DNA of 64,000 bases from Thalassoglobus sp. JC818 (GTDB lineage Bacteria > Planctomycetota > Planctomycetia > Planctomycetales > Planctomycetaceae): assembly GCF_040717535.1 (NCBI RefSeq), contig NZ_JBFEFI010000006.1:310001-374000 (forward strand), in the 5' to 3' direction. The notes under the pieces are model-generated. The model ran no database searches. It saw only the letters and a list, made by a program, of their open reading frames with translations, and had not been told where the DNA came from. How positions within the stretch are numbered: position 1 is the first letter of the stretch; each line of letters opens with the position of its first letter. This document shows, piece by piece, positions 55,415-64,000 of the stretch. The translations under genes and the position numbers were made by a program.

Positions 55415-56614
55415 ATGTCTCTTGGTGACTCCAACAAACTGACTTCACTTGTTGACGATGCGGCAGTTGATCTCGTTTTGGAGATGATTGCGGTGCCTGG
55501 CAAGAGTGGAGAGGAAGCTGCGATCGCCAAGTTGATCGTGGACAAACTCCACGAAGCGGGAGTCGATGAGGCGCAGATTTCATTTGACGAGGCTCACACT
55601 CAGAGTCATCTCACCGGACAAAACGGAAATCTGATTGTCGATCTTCCAGGAAATCTGGACCAGCCTCGTCGCTTGTTGATGGCCCATATCGACACGGTTC
55701 CGCTGTGCGTTGGTGCCCAGCCGGTTCGTGAAAACAACATCATTCGATCGGCGGATTCGACGACAGCACTGGGAGGCGACAATCGGGCTGGTGCTGCAGT
55801 CGTGCTCAACACGATACGACTCATCCAGCAACACAATCTTCCGCACCCGCCTTTGACAATCCTGTTTGCCATTCAGGAAGAAGTCGGCTTGATCGGGGCC
55901 AGGTACGTCGACCAAGGCAAGTTGCAGACTCCGACTCTTGGATTCAACTGGGATGGCGGCCGTCCGGAAATCGCTGTCATCGGGGCCACTGGTGATGATC
56001 ACATCGAAATCGAAGTCCACGGAATTGCCAGCCATGCTGGTGCTCATCCCGAACACGGAGTGAGTGCAGCCATCATCGCTGCCCGGGCGATTCAATCCTT
56101 GGCTGCTGATGGATGGCTTGGTCTCATCGAAAAGGGCAAGCAGTCAGGCACCAGCAACATCGGAATCATTCAGGGCGGAGCAGCGACGAACGTCGTGATG
56201 GATCACCTGAAAATCAGTGCAGAAGCTCGAAGCCATAATCCGGAATTTCGTTCAAAGATTGTCAAAACCATCCAACGTGCGTTTGAGCAGTCCGCGAAAG
56301 AAACCATGAACACTGACGGCAAATCAGGCCGAGTCAAATTCACGACCCGACACAAGTACGAATCGTTTCAACTCGATCCGGAAAACGAGGTCGTCAAAAT
56401 TGCTCAGCGAGCTGTCGAATCAATTGGATTGACTCCTGAGACTCGGATCAGCAACGGAGGCCTCGACGCCAACTGGATGAACGCTCACGGACTACCCACG
56501 ATCACTTTGGGATGCGGACAGAGTGAAATTCACACGGTCAAAGAACAGCTTTTTGTCGACCAGTTTCTCAATGCCTGTCGGATTGGACTCACGATCGGAA
56601 CAGCCACAGTCTAA
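55415..56614 (+). CDS. M20-family metallopeptidase (PepT/ArgE-like)
   Basis: The 399-residue protein has the M20 core: the metal motif AHIDTVPL, the aspartate/glutamate region LGGDNRAGAAV, IQEEVGLIGARY, HGIASHAGAHPEHGVSAA and the ending GGLDANWMNAHGLPT with HTVKEQL. M20 enzymes are di-zinc aminopeptidases or deacylases acting on small peptides or acylated amino acids; the exact substrate is unknown. It is 40 bp before folP on the same strand, so the two are probably cotranscribed. ATG 55415. Confidence 0.9.
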   Translation: MSLGDSNKLTSLVDDAAVDLVLEMIAVPGKSGEEAAIAKLIVDKLHEAGVDEAQISFDEAHTQSHLTGQNGNLIVDLPGNLDQPRRLLMAHIDTVPLCVGAQPVRENNIIRSADSTTALGGDNRAGAAVVLNTIRLIQQHNLPHPPLTILFAIQEEVGLIGARYVDQGKLQTPTLGFNWDGGRPEIAVIGATGDDHIEIEVHGIASHAGAHPEHGVSAAIIAARAIQSLAADGWLGLIEKGKQSGTSNIGIIQGGAATNVVMDHLKISAEARSHNPEFRSKIVKTIQRAFEQSAKETMNTDGKSGRVKFTTRHKYESFQLDPENEVVKIAQRAVESIGLTPETRISNGGLDANWMNAHGLPTITLGCGQSEIHTVKEQLFVDQFLNACRIGLTIGTATV

Positions 56615-56654
56615 ACCTTCAGATTCAGTAACTCCATTTCGATGAAACCTTGCT

Positions 56655-57518
56655 GTGAGCCCATCTGACCCAACCATCGAGCGCACGTGGCGATTTGATC
56701 AGACCACCTGGAAGAACGGGCCGATTCCCGGAATTATGGGAATCGTCAATGTGACCCCCGACAGCTTCTCTGACGGAGGGAGTTGGATTGTCCCGGAACT
56801 GGCCGTTCAGCACGGTCTGATGCTTGTCGAACAAGGGGCCGACATTCTCGACATCGGCGGCGAATCAACTCGACCAGGAGCCAGTCCTGTCTCCGAGGAC
56901 GAAGAGATTCAAAGGATTCGCCCCGTCATTGAGGGACTTGTCAAACAAACCAAAACACCAATCTCGATCGACACGATGAAGGCGTCCGTCGCGCAGGTGG
57001 CGCTCGATGCCGGTGCGAAGATCATCAACGACGTCTCCGGATTCGAATTCGATCCTCAGATGGTGAACGTCGCGAGTCAGTCTGAGTGCGGCATTATCCT
57101 GATGCACATGCTGGGCACTCCGCAGACGATGCAGGATGATCCCGTTTACGATGATGTGGTTCGCGAGGTCTCCGAGTACCTGAGTTCACGCATCGACGCG
57201 ATTTCGCACCATGGAATTGATCCGGAGAGAATCGTCATCGATCCCGGAATTGGCTTCGGGAAGACCGCGGAGCACAATCTCGAACTGCTCACCAACATTC
57301 GTCGGCTGCACAATACGGGGCGACCAGTTTTGATCGGGCATTCACGAAAGCGCTTCCTCGGGAAGCTGATCGGCCGTAAGCTGGAAGAGCGACTGGCCGG
57401 AACAATCGGTGTTTCAATCGCACTGGCTCAGCAGTCTGTGGAATTGATTCGTGTTCACGATGTCGCTGCCGTGAAGGACGCTCTCACCGCATGGCACAAG
57501 CTGCAAGCGAGCGATTGA
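56655..57518 (+). CDS. folP: Dihydropteroate synthase
   Basis: The 287-residue protein is FolP, joining hydroxymethyldihydropterin pyrophosphate (made by FolK at 44 kb) with p-aminobenzoate. It has GIMGIVNVTPDSFSDGG, DIGGESTRPGA, MHMLGTPQTMQ, IDPGIGFGKTAEHN and LIGHSRKRFLGKLIG, the sulfonamide-binding site regions. The start is GTG 56655. It lies 40 bp after the M20 peptidase gene. It is separated from folB-folK by 11 kb here. Confidence 0.96.
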   Translation: MSPSDPTIERTWRFDQTTWKNGPIPGIMGIVNVTPDSFSDGGSWIVPELAVQHGLMLVEQGADILDIGGESTRPGASPVSEDEEIQRIRPVIEGLVKQTKTPISIDTMKASVAQVALDAGAKIINDVSGFEFDPQMVNVASQSECGIILMHMLGTPQTMQDDPVYDDVVREVSEYLSSRIDAISHHGIDPERIVIDPGIGFGKTAEHNLELLTNIRRLHNTGRPVLIGHSRKRFLGKLIGRKLEERLAGTIGVSIALAQQSVELIRVHDVAAVKDALTAWHKLQASD

Positions 57519-57725
57519 GAGCGACAACTACATTCTCAATTTCTTTGCACTTTCCCGACGACTCGTGGGATTCATTGCCCACGATGGAAAGTTGGTCTTG
57601 TTTGGTGATCCATTCGGCGCTCTGATACGTTAGTAATGGAAGTCTCCCCGCAACGCGCCTCGCTCCGACTGTTCGACACAGCCAATGCCAGTCTGCGAAA
57701 ATGAGTCCGCAGCAGCACGTCAATC
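57519..57725. other. Intergenic after folP
   Basis: About 207 bp without gene before repeat copy C. No clear terminator for folP was found. Confidence 0.4.
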
Positions 57726-57834
57726 CAATCAAGAACGTTTTCAAATTTGGTTTGCACTGACTCGCACGAGCAAACTCCTGCTTTTCGTGAGTGAGTCCGC
57801 GCAAGCGAGTGCACAGAAAAGAGCAACTTACTCT
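57726..57834 (-). repeat. Dispersed intergenic repeat, full-length copy C
   Basis: Read on the minus strand: GAGAGTAAGTTGCTCTTTTC, TGTGCACTCGCTTGCGC, GTTTGCTCGTGCGAG, GTGCAAACCAAAT, then GAAAACGTTCTTG. It matches copies A and B along its length, with a slightly diverged right end. It lies just upstream of the zinc-ribbon protein gene start (57856). Confidence 0.8.
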
Positions 57835-57855
57835 CGAAAGAAAGGATCGCCTGGA

Positions 57856-58257
57856 ATGCCGTTCTTCAAATTGATGGGAATAGTGCCGCTGGGAATCGGC
57901 CTCTCAGTGCTGGTGTTCGTTTGGACTCAACCCTTCAATGGCTTTGGCGACATCCCACTGTTCTTCCGCGTGTTTGCGAGTTTCGTGGCGATAGGTTTTA
58001 TCCTTCAGGGAGCCGCCCTGTTGAGCGGTCAATTGACTGACCCGAAGAAAATCAAGGAGATGCTCCACCGGATTCATCCCGATTTTCCCAAGCAATCAGC
58101 TTCTGATGACCAAGGCCCGCAGGACAATACAGAACTCGGATACAGCTGTTCGAGCTGTGGAGCTTCACTCTCGCCCAAAGCGGAGGTTTCCCCTCATGGC
58201 GATGTGAAATGCGATCACTGCGGGAAATGGTTCAACATCTACAACCGGCAAGCATAA
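57856..58257 (+). CDS. Small membrane protein with C-terminal zinc ribbon
   Basis: The 133-residue protein has two hydrophobic helices (about 8-25 and 37-59) and a C-terminal zinc-ribbon-like region with SCSSCGASLSPK and CDHCGKWFNI. Such zinc-ribbon membrane proteins are common in planctomycetes and have no known function. The open frame runs back to 57685 through repeat copy C, but that part is the translated repeat; ATG 57856 is the likely start. It ends convergently with a DUF1501 gene. Confidence 0.75.
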   Translation: MPFFKLMGIVPLGIGLSVLVFVWTQPFNGFGDIPLFFRVFASFVAIGFILQGAALLSGQLTDPKKIKEMLHRIHPDFPKQSASDDQGPQDNTELGYSCSSCGASLSPKAEVSPHGDVKCDHCGKWFNIYNRQA

Positions 58258-58267
58258 CCACAAATGA

Positions 58268-59731
58268 TCAGGCGAGAATTGCCTCAACGGGATGCTGTTC
58301 TTCAACCCCTGTCAGGCGGACATCGAGTCCCTGATGTTTGTAGACGAGTCTTCGGTGGTCGATCCCGAGAGTGTGCAGAATGGTCGCATTGAGATCGTGG
58401 ATATGAACCGGATCTTTGACGATGTTGTAGCTGAAGTCGTCTGTTTCGCCGTGGACGACTCCACGCTTAATTCCCCCACCGGTCATCCAGATTGTGAAGC
58501 ACCGAGGATGATGGTCTCGCCCGTAGTTTTCTCTGGTCAGTTTTCCCTGACAGTAAACGGTCCGTCCGAATTCTCCTCCGAAGACAACGAGCGTATCGTC
58601 GAGAAGGCCTCGATCTTTTAGATCTTGAACGAGCGCCCAGGCTGGCTGGTCAATGTCGTGACACTGCTTGGGGAGATCGCCGGCGAGGTTTCCGTGTTGA
58701 TCCCATCCTCGATGGAAAATTTGAACGAAGCGGACGTCTCTTTCCGCCATACGTCTAGCAAGCAGGCAACTGGCTGCGAAGGTCCCTGGCTTGGTGACTT
58801 CGTCTCCGTACATCTCGAGAGTCGACTTTGATTCTCCGGAGAGATCGGTCAGTTCCGGGACGGACGATTGCATTCGGAATGCCATCTCAGCTTGTTCGAT
58901 GCGAGTGCGTGTTTCAGGATCGCCGATGTCTTCGTACGTTTTCTGATTGAACGCTTCCAGTCGATCAAGCATGCGCCTGCGGAGCTCGGTGCTGACTCCC
59001 GGCGGGTTGGAGAGAAACAGAACGGGATCTCCATTTGATCGGAGCGAGACGCCTTGATAGCGACTCGGAAGAAAACCGGAGCCCCACAAACGATTGTACA
59101 AAGCCTGTGCCTGCTGCCGTCCTGTCCACGAGGGAGTCATCACAACAAACGACGGCAGATCTGCATTGGTCGAACCGAGACCGTAGCTCAGCCATGCCCC
59201 CAAACTCGCTCGACCGGGGAGTTGATTGCCGGTGCAGATGTATGTAATGGCGGGATCATGATTGATGGCTTCGGTGTGCACGGTGCGGACAATCGCGAGA
59301 TCATCGACCATCTTCGCTGTGTGCGGGAGCAGTTCACTGACCCAAGCTCCACTTTGTCCATACTGCTCAAACTTGAATTTGGATGGAGCAATCGGAAACC
59401 GGGATTGGCCCGAAGTCATCGTGGTGAGTCGCTGGCCCTGACGGATCGACTCCGGAAGATCGGTGTCGAAAAGTTCATCGAGTTTGGGTTTGTAGTCGAA
59501 CGTATCAAGTTGACTTGGTGCACCCGCCGCAAACAGATAGATCGCCCGCTTCGCCTTCGGAGCAAAGTGCGGCAAATCAGGCAGACCGGGCGACGCTGCT
59601 GCCGATGGTGCGGCAGCTTGTGCGGAATTTCCCATTAACGTAGCGAGCGCAGCTGATCCGAGGCCAAGGCCAGCCTGTCCGAAGAAATGGCGTCGTGTCA
59701 GATACTGAAAGTGCTGTTCAGCAGGGTGCAT
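58268..59731 (-). CDS. DUF1501 protein, Tat-exported, copy 1
   Basis: The 487-residue protein has a twin-arginine signal ([24 protein letters not shown]) and the DUF1501 (sulfatase-like, alkaline-phosphatase-superfamily) pattern: [72 protein letters not shown] and [15 protein letters not shown]...[13 protein letters not shown]. These planctomycete proteins are encoded beside DUF1549/DUF1553 proteins and are thought to work together in the periplasm, substrate unknown. It follows a second DUF1501 gene by 123 bp in the same direction; probably one operon. Confidence 0.92.
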   Translation of the reverse strand: MHPAEQHFQYLTRRHFFGQAGLGLGSAALATLMGNSAQAAAPSAAASPGLPDLPHFAPKAKRAIYLFAAGAPSQLDTFDYKPKLDELFDTDLPESIRQGQRLTTMTSGQSRFPIAPSKFKFEQYGQSGAWVSELLPHTAKMVDDLAIVRTVHTEAINHDPAITYICTGNQLPGRASLGAWLSYGLGSTNADLPSFVVMTPSWTGRQQAQALYNRLWGSGFLPSRYQGVSLRSNGDPVLFLSNPPGVSTELRRRMLDRLEAFNQKTYEDIGDPETRTRIEQAEMAFRMQSSVPELTDLSGESKSTLEMYGDEVTKPGTFAASCLLARRMAERDVRFVQIFHRGWDQHGNLAGDLPKQCHDIDQPAWALVQDLKDRGLLDDTLVVFGGEFGRTVYCQGKLTRENYGRDHHPRCFTIWMTGGGIKRGVVHGETDDFSYNIVKDPVHIHDLNATILHTLGIDHRRLVYKHQGLDVRLTGVEEQHPVEAILA

Positions 59732-59854
59732 GTGATGCTACTCGCTTTGTCATCAAGGAGCCGAATTCCATTCATCATTGAACGGAATTCGGTTCGAAGA
59801 TCAATCGTTTTACGGCATCCATTCAGAGCGCTGATGGAATTGTCCGGTTGAATC

Positions 59855-61321
59855 TTACGCGTACAACGCCGAGACAGATTCGGCTTTGACGAGTTCGCGT
59901 GGCTGATTCAAGTGATTGTACACAATGGTATCGGGGGCGATGCCGAATGATTCGTAAATCGTCGCCAGCAGTTCTCCCGGATGAACAGGATCTTCCAGCG
60001 GAGCAGAGGCTGTCTGGTCGCTCTTTCCGTGCACATAGCCTCGCTTGATTCCGGCACCGGCGACCACTGCTGTGTAGCAGTATGGCCAGTGATCGCGGCC
60101 GTCGTCGCTGTTCCCGTTTCCACTAGTGCTCACTCCGCGCTGTGGACTTCGTCCAAACTCTCCGACAGCGACAACGAGTGTTTCGTCCAACATGCCACGT
60201 TCATCGAGATCATTGATGAGGGCGGACAAACCGGAGTCCAACATTGGACCCGACTGTCGTTTCATTCGGTCTGTCAGACCGGTGTGGACGTCCCAGGAAT
60301 GCTCATTGCTGTTCGCAACTTTTGGCCAGACCACTTCGACAACTCGAGTGCCTGCTTCAACAAGGCGACGTGCGAGAAGGCAACTTTGTCCGAAAGTGTT
60401 TCGTCCGTATCGGTCGCGAGTCTCAGGAAGTTCCTGCTCGATGGCGAAGGCATCTCTGGCTCGACCTGAGGAGATAAGTGAGAGAGCCTGATCGTAGTAC
60501 TCGTTGAGCTTGTAGTCTTTCACCGCTCGGTCGATTTCGGGCATGCCTTCGTTGATGACATCCAACAAGCGTGCTCGACGTTCCATACGGCCACCGTAAA
60601 CATCGGCCCGCATTTCCAAATCGGTGACGTTGATTTTGTCCATCTTGGTCATGTCCATATCATCTCCCGGTGGATAGAGAGTGTATGGATCGAATGCCTT
60701 CCCGAGGAATCCAGCCGTTCCGCCTTTGCCAACAACATTGCTTTCCTGCAGCGGGCGAGGAAGCATGACAAACGGCAACATTGCTTCTTTAACGGGTTTG
60801 AGACGAATCAAGTTGGACCCGAAGTTCGGAAAGTCTTTGGGACTTGGTGGTTCGAGTTGGCCGGAGGGGCTCACCTTGTCGGTGGTGTATCCGGTCATCA
60901 TCTGATAGATCGCTGCGGTGTGGTTGAACAACCCGTTGGGGGTATAGCTCATCGATCGAATCAAGGTCGTTTTGTCGATCACCTGCGCGAGTTTCGGAAG
61001 GTTCTCGGTGAATTGAATTCCGGGAATCTTTGTCGAGATGTTCGAGAAGACGGACTTCACATTGTCGGGAACGTTTTCCTTTGGATCCCACAAATCGATG
61101 TGACTTGGACCGCCCTGGAGGTAACACAGAATGATACTCTTGGCGCGACCGTGTCCTGCGGAAAGTTCGCTGTTCGCCTGTGCAGAGCGCAGCTGCAACA
61201 TCGACCCCAGTGAGAGGCCGAGCAGACTACTACCACCGACTTTCAAAATGTCTCTTCGAGAGACTCCCAGATGCGAGTCACACAGATCTTTTCCAGGCTG
61301 ACCAGGAATTCGAATCATCAT
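59855..61321 (-). CDS. DUF1501 protein, Tat-exported, copy 2
   Basis: The 488-residue protein has a twin-arginine signal ([21 protein letters not shown]) and DUF1501 motifs [60 protein letters not shown] and [15 protein letters not shown]...DHWPYCYT. It is a paralogue of the next gene downstream and lies 128 bp after the DUF1549/DUF1553 gene, its probable partner. ATG 61321 or 61318 can be the start. Confidence 0.92.
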   Translation of the reverse strand: MMIRIPGQPGKDLCDSHLGVSRRDILKVGGSSLLGLSLGSMLQLRSAQANSELSAGHGRAKSIILCYLQGGPSHIDLWDPKENVPDNVKSVFSNISTKIPGIQFTENLPKLAQVIDKTTLIRSMSYTPNGLFNHTAAIYQMMTGYTTDKVSPSGQLEPPSPKDFPNFGSNLIRLKPVKEAMLPFVMLPRPLQESNVVGKGGTAGFLGKAFDPYTLYPPGDDMDMTKMDKINVTDLEMRADVYGGRMERRARLLDVINEGMPEIDRAVKDYKLNEYYDQALSLISSGRARDAFAIEQELPETRDRYGRNTFGQSCLLARRLVEAGTRVVEVVWPKVANSNEHSWDVHTGLTDRMKRQSGPMLDSGLSALINDLDERGMLDETLVVAVGEFGRSPQRGVSTSGNGNSDDGRDHWPYCYTAVVAGAGIKRGYVHGKSDQTASAPLEDPVHPGELLATIYESFGIAPDTIVYNHLNQPRELVKAESVSALYA

Positions 61322-61449
61322 GATGAGAGACCTCTAAAAAGGAAGGATCAACTGCCGAAGCATCTCAGTGGCTGATTAATACTTCGGCGGTGAGTATCAG
61401 TGCGGGGCAATGAAATTGTATCAATTCAGTTGACGATAGTGCGTTTATT

Positions 61450-64000
61450 TTAGCGGTTGAACAAAAACGCTGGGCTGTTAATCAGTGCCCAGGTCAAGTC
61501 CTGAACAATTGTCAGTCGCTGCTGGCGAAGTTGTACTTCACTGAGTTTGACAGCCCGTGTTAACCGAACCAATTGTGGATCTTCAACAAGTGGCTGCTTT
61601 CGCTCTTCCAGCGTCTTCTTCAGAACAGTAACTCTTGGATCTTCTCGCAGTGGCATTTGTTCCCGCTCGAGAGCTTCCGTGAGCGATTTGAGTTGATCAT
61701 CCTGCTTGTTGAAGAAGTCAACAAGTTCTGCTCGCTCTTCATCCGATCGTTCGTCGACAGACTTCGCGAGGATGTCTGTAATCGCTTTCGGATTTCCGGG
61801 CGTGTAAGGAGGATCATCGCTTGTTGTGGAGAGTTTGAATTTTCCAAGCGAATGTTTTTTGTCCTGATAGTTCTGATCGATGGTGACTTCGAGAATGACT
61901 CCCTCTTCGAAATTGAGTGGCTGTTCGAGTTCGAAGGTGGCAAAGCGATCTTCCCCTGTTTTGGGAGAAGTTGCCCAGCCGTTGCCACTGTTTGGTTTCT
62001 TCCCATCAATTGCCGTCTCGATGGAATAACCATCTTGAGAGAAATCGGCGGTGGCGTTCTTCAATTTGACGGCAACTTTCTCATCCGGTTTTCCAACCGG
62101 CCAGGCATGGACGGTGAATTCTGACACCACGAAGTTTCCGTTTGGTGCGCGACCAGGTCCTTTCTGGGGCAACCGCTCGTCAGTCAATGCTTCGAATTTG
62201 AAGGCTTTGATTTCTGTTTTGATCGGGGTCGATTTCAGAACGTAAGCGCCAGTTCGATTGTTCTTTCCAGAGGCGAAAATCGCTCCGTCTTCTTCACTCT
62301 CAAGCTTGGCTCCATTCGTCGTCTTGAGATTGGAAAACTCGACCAGACTCCAGGGCGTTCCGGAAGTAAAGACGGACTGTTCCCAGAGCGAGAGTCGCTC
62401 ATCGACCGAAGCCACGTGAGCGTCGAGTTTGGCCTGAGCTTCCTTGATCCGTTCCTGACGCTTTTGTTCCTGCATCTCTTCGTAAGCCCGGATTTTTTCG
62501 AGATACTCTGCCAGTTCTTTCTCTGCCAGATCAATCTTTTCCTGACGTTCTCGTTCCTTCTCAGCGATGATCGGACCGACTTTGTCCTCGTAGGCTTTGA
62601 GTTCTTGAACAAGTTCCTCATGTTCTGCATTCAATGTTCCCATAACATCGAGAGTGACATCAATCTCCCGATCAGAAGCGGAACGGTTGAGTACTCGCAG
62701 AAAGACTTCATTGACGAGTTGCCGGTCGTCTTCAATAGACGAGACCAGCCCTTCGATTGCATTGCCGGGCTGCGAAATTGCAGTACTGACGGTTTGCCCG
62801 TTCATAAGCGCCATAACTGGTCCGAGTTGCAGCTCTGACGATCGTTCACACTCGCAGGACGATTCGCGAACCGGTCGTCCGAGATTCGCCAGAAATCCGT
62901 CGCCGAGTTCAATTGCAGAATCCGGAATGGCAGCTGCGCGGGTCCCTTCTGGCACGCCGGGGATTTCCATCTTCGAGCCTGTCACAGCGTAAACAGAATC
63001 GTAGAGGACTTCGGCGGGCAATCGTTTGGGATAAGCGTGTGAATAGTTGAGTTGATCGTCTGCATTCCACTCGTTTGTGGCGATGCTCAGCTGATACGTT
63101 CGCGACTGACAAATGTCGATCATCAACTTCTGGACATCGAAACCGGACTCGATAAATCGGTCGGTGAGATAGGCCATCAACTCCGGATTTGAAGGAGGAT
63201 TCCCAGCCCGAATGTCATCGAGCGGCTCAATCAGTCCGACGCCCATGAGGTATCCCCACACGCGATTGACATAGCTTGATGCGAAGTAATCGTTCTCTGC
63301 GGACGTAATCCACTCCGCCAAGGTTTTACGTCGAGTACTGTCTTCGGCGTTCTGGAGATCCCGATCGAACGGAACCAGTGGGTTGACTACATCTCCGGTT
63401 CGATCGTGAACGACTTCACCTTCTTCTTGATCGAAGACGACTTCCCAAAGTGGCTTGGCTCCCTCAACGGCTGTTCCGCCAAGGTTACCGTCTTTGTTTT
63501 CCGGATCGCGTTTCAACCCGACCTGAGCGAAGAAGGCTGCGGTTTCGTAATACTGATCCTGCGTCCATCGTTCGAATGGGTGATCGTGACACTTGTTGCA
63601 ATTGAACCGCACACCGAGAAACAGGTGCGTCGTGTTTTCCATCATCGCGTCGGGTTCGCGAAGAATCTTGTAATACGAGGCTGCCGGGTTTGATTTGTTC
63701 GAGCCAGAGGCTGTCAAAACGAGGCGAGCAAATTCGTCGTAAGGCGTGTTCTGTTGGACGTGCGATCGAATCCAGTCGCGGAAGAGCTTGGCACCTTCCC
63801 CGCCGATGAACTTTCCATTGACCTGAAGCATGTCAGCCCACTTGTTGGACCAATGCTCGACGTACGCTTCTGAACCGACAAGTTGTTCGACAAGTGCGTT
63901 CCGCTTTTCGCGGACGTCACGTGAGTCATTGACGAATTTGACAACGTCATCCGCCTTCGGAGGCAGACCGGTCAAATCGAGATAAACCCGACGAATGAAT
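61450..64000 (-). CDS. DUF1549/DUF1553 protein with large insertion (5' end cut off)
   Basis: The frame is open to the right edge, where FIRRVYLDLTGLPP is the start of the DUF1549 core, so the N-terminus with its signal and cytochrome domain is missing. DUF1549 carries FNCNKCHDHPFERWTQDQYY and DUF1553 begins with EWITSAENDYFASSYVNRVWGYLMG. Between FLRVLNRSASDREI and the terminal DLTWALINSPAFLFNR lies an insertion of about 380 residues: a Glu/Lys/Arg coiled coil, then a beta-rich, ligand-binding-like part, then a second charged helix. Two DUF1501 genes follow in the same direction, suggesting an operon and a joint function. Confidence 0.92.
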   Translation of the reverse strand, partial: FIRRVYLDLTGLPPKADDVVKFVNDSRDVREKRNALVEQLVGSEAYVEHWSNKWADMLQVNGKFIGGEGAKLFRDWIRSHVQQNTPYDEFARLVLTASGSNKSNPAASYYKILREPDAMMENTTHLFLGVRFNCNKCHDHPFERWTQDQYYETAAFFAQVGLKRDPENKDGNLGGTAVEGAKPLWEVVFDQEEGEVVHDRTGDVVNPLVPFDRDLQNAEDSTRRKTLAEWITSAENDYFASSYVNRVWGYLMGVGLIEPLDDIRAGNPPSNPELMAYLTDRFIESGFDVQKLMIDICQSRTYQLSIATNEWNADDQLNYSHAYPKRLPAEVLYDSVYAVTGSKMEIPGVPEGTRAAAIPDSAIELGDGFLANLGRPVRESSCECERSSELQLGPVMALMNGQTVSTAISQPGNAIEGLVSSIEDDRQLVNEVFLRVLNRSASDREIDVTLDVMGTLNAEHEELVQELKAYEDKVGPIIAEKERERQEKIDLAEKELAEYLEKIRAYEEMQEQKRQERIKEAQAKLDAHVASVDERLSLWEQSVFTSGTPWSLVEFSNLKTTNGAKLESEEDGAIFASGKNNRTGAYVLKSTPIKTEIKAFKFEALTDERLPQKGPGRAPNGNFVVSEFTVHAWPVGKPDEKVAVKLKNATADFSQDGYSIETAIDGKKPNSGNGWATSPKTGEDRFATFELEQPLNFEEGVILEVTIDQNYQDKKHSLGKFKLSTTSDDPPYTPGNPKAITDILAKSVDERSDEERAELVDFFNKQDDQLKSLTEALEREQMPLREDPRVTVLKKTLEERKQPLVEDPQLVRLTRAVKLSEVQLRQQRLTIVQDLTWALINSPAFLFNR

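Noticed and set aside
1-64000. CRISPR array, prophage, insertion sequence, rRNA or tRNA
   Set aside because: Looked for regular spaced repeats, transposase or integrase motifs, T-loop patterns and rRNA-like conserved strings; none was convincing. A tRNA could still be missed by eye.

Overview
The window looks like chromosomal DNA of a planctomycete (phylum Planctomycetota, probably Planctomycetaceae). The evidence is gene content: proteins with DUF1549/DUF1553 and planctomycete-type CxxCH domains at both edges, two Tat-exported DUF1501 proteins, a PVC-type propeller/cytochrome protein, two DUF1559 proteins, several lipoproteins of a planctomycete style, an N-terminally extended Rho and many twin-arginine signals. 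Base composition is moderate and even. I see no phage, integrase, IS transposase, CRISPR array, rRNA or recognisable tRNA. This is mostly core genome with small planctomycete-specific genes between.

Layout. 1-2188 (-): 3'-truncated cytochrome/DUF1549/DUF1553 protein. 2.4-4.0 kb (+): rpsR with its own promoter and terminator, then a YggS-type PLP protein and a DUF167 protein. 4.1-6.1 kb (-): TolC-like lipoprotein. 6.2-8.8 kb: a putative molybdenum carrier (+) and rho (-). 8.8-10.5 kb: 1.7 kb without a recognisable gene. 10.5-16 kb: lipoproteins, an Ala/Pro-rich secreted protein, a cold-shock protein and a glutaminyl-cyclase-like M28 enzyme. 16.2-23 kb: a non-canonical Hsp90 with a downstream gene of unknown function, divergent from an MGH1/GH63-like glycosidase. 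23-29 kb: lipoprotein, FHA protein, PPK2 and a 1062-residue PVC-type cytochrome protein. 29-32.7 kb (+): tandem DUF1559 paralogues and an alpha/beta hydrolase. 32.8-38.7 kb: GGDEF protein, MoxR-like AAA ATPase, Ser/Thr kinase, BFN/DUF151 protein and a Tat propeller protein. 38.9-42.9 kb (-): rpmE2-prfA-prmC-murA. 43.3-45.8 kb (-): pteridine-reductase-like SDR, folB, folK and an exported protein. 46-57.5 kb: glycosyltransferase, glyS, catalytic-site-less M16 protein, lysS, csrA, MFS permease, M20 peptidase and folP. 57.7-64 kb: zinc-ribbon membrane protein, two DUF1501 proteins and a 5'-truncated DUF1549/DUF1553 protein.

The translation genes (rpsR, rpmE2, prfA, prmC, glyS, lysS), the regulators (rho, csrA) and folate synthesis (folB, folK, folP, folM-like reductase) form the housekeeping core. 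The DUF1549/DUF1553, DUF1501 and PVC-type proteins form the planctomycete periplasmic set.

The most interesting structure is not a gene. A dispersed intergenic repeat occurs at least six times: about 100-107 bp in full form and about 49 bp in a short form. Its terminal inverted repeats end in TTAGAGCA, one end carries a palindromic hairpin followed by T residues, and copies sit at or just after stop codons, sometimes supplying the stop codon. The short form is what deletion between two GTGCAC hexamers in the full form would produce. Other points to check are the Hsp90-like/unknown gene pair, DUF1559 proteins with a polytopic N-terminus in place of the pilin-like one, a roughly 380-residue insertion in a DUF1553 protein, and a plus-strand terminator about 620 bp beyond any plus-strand gene.
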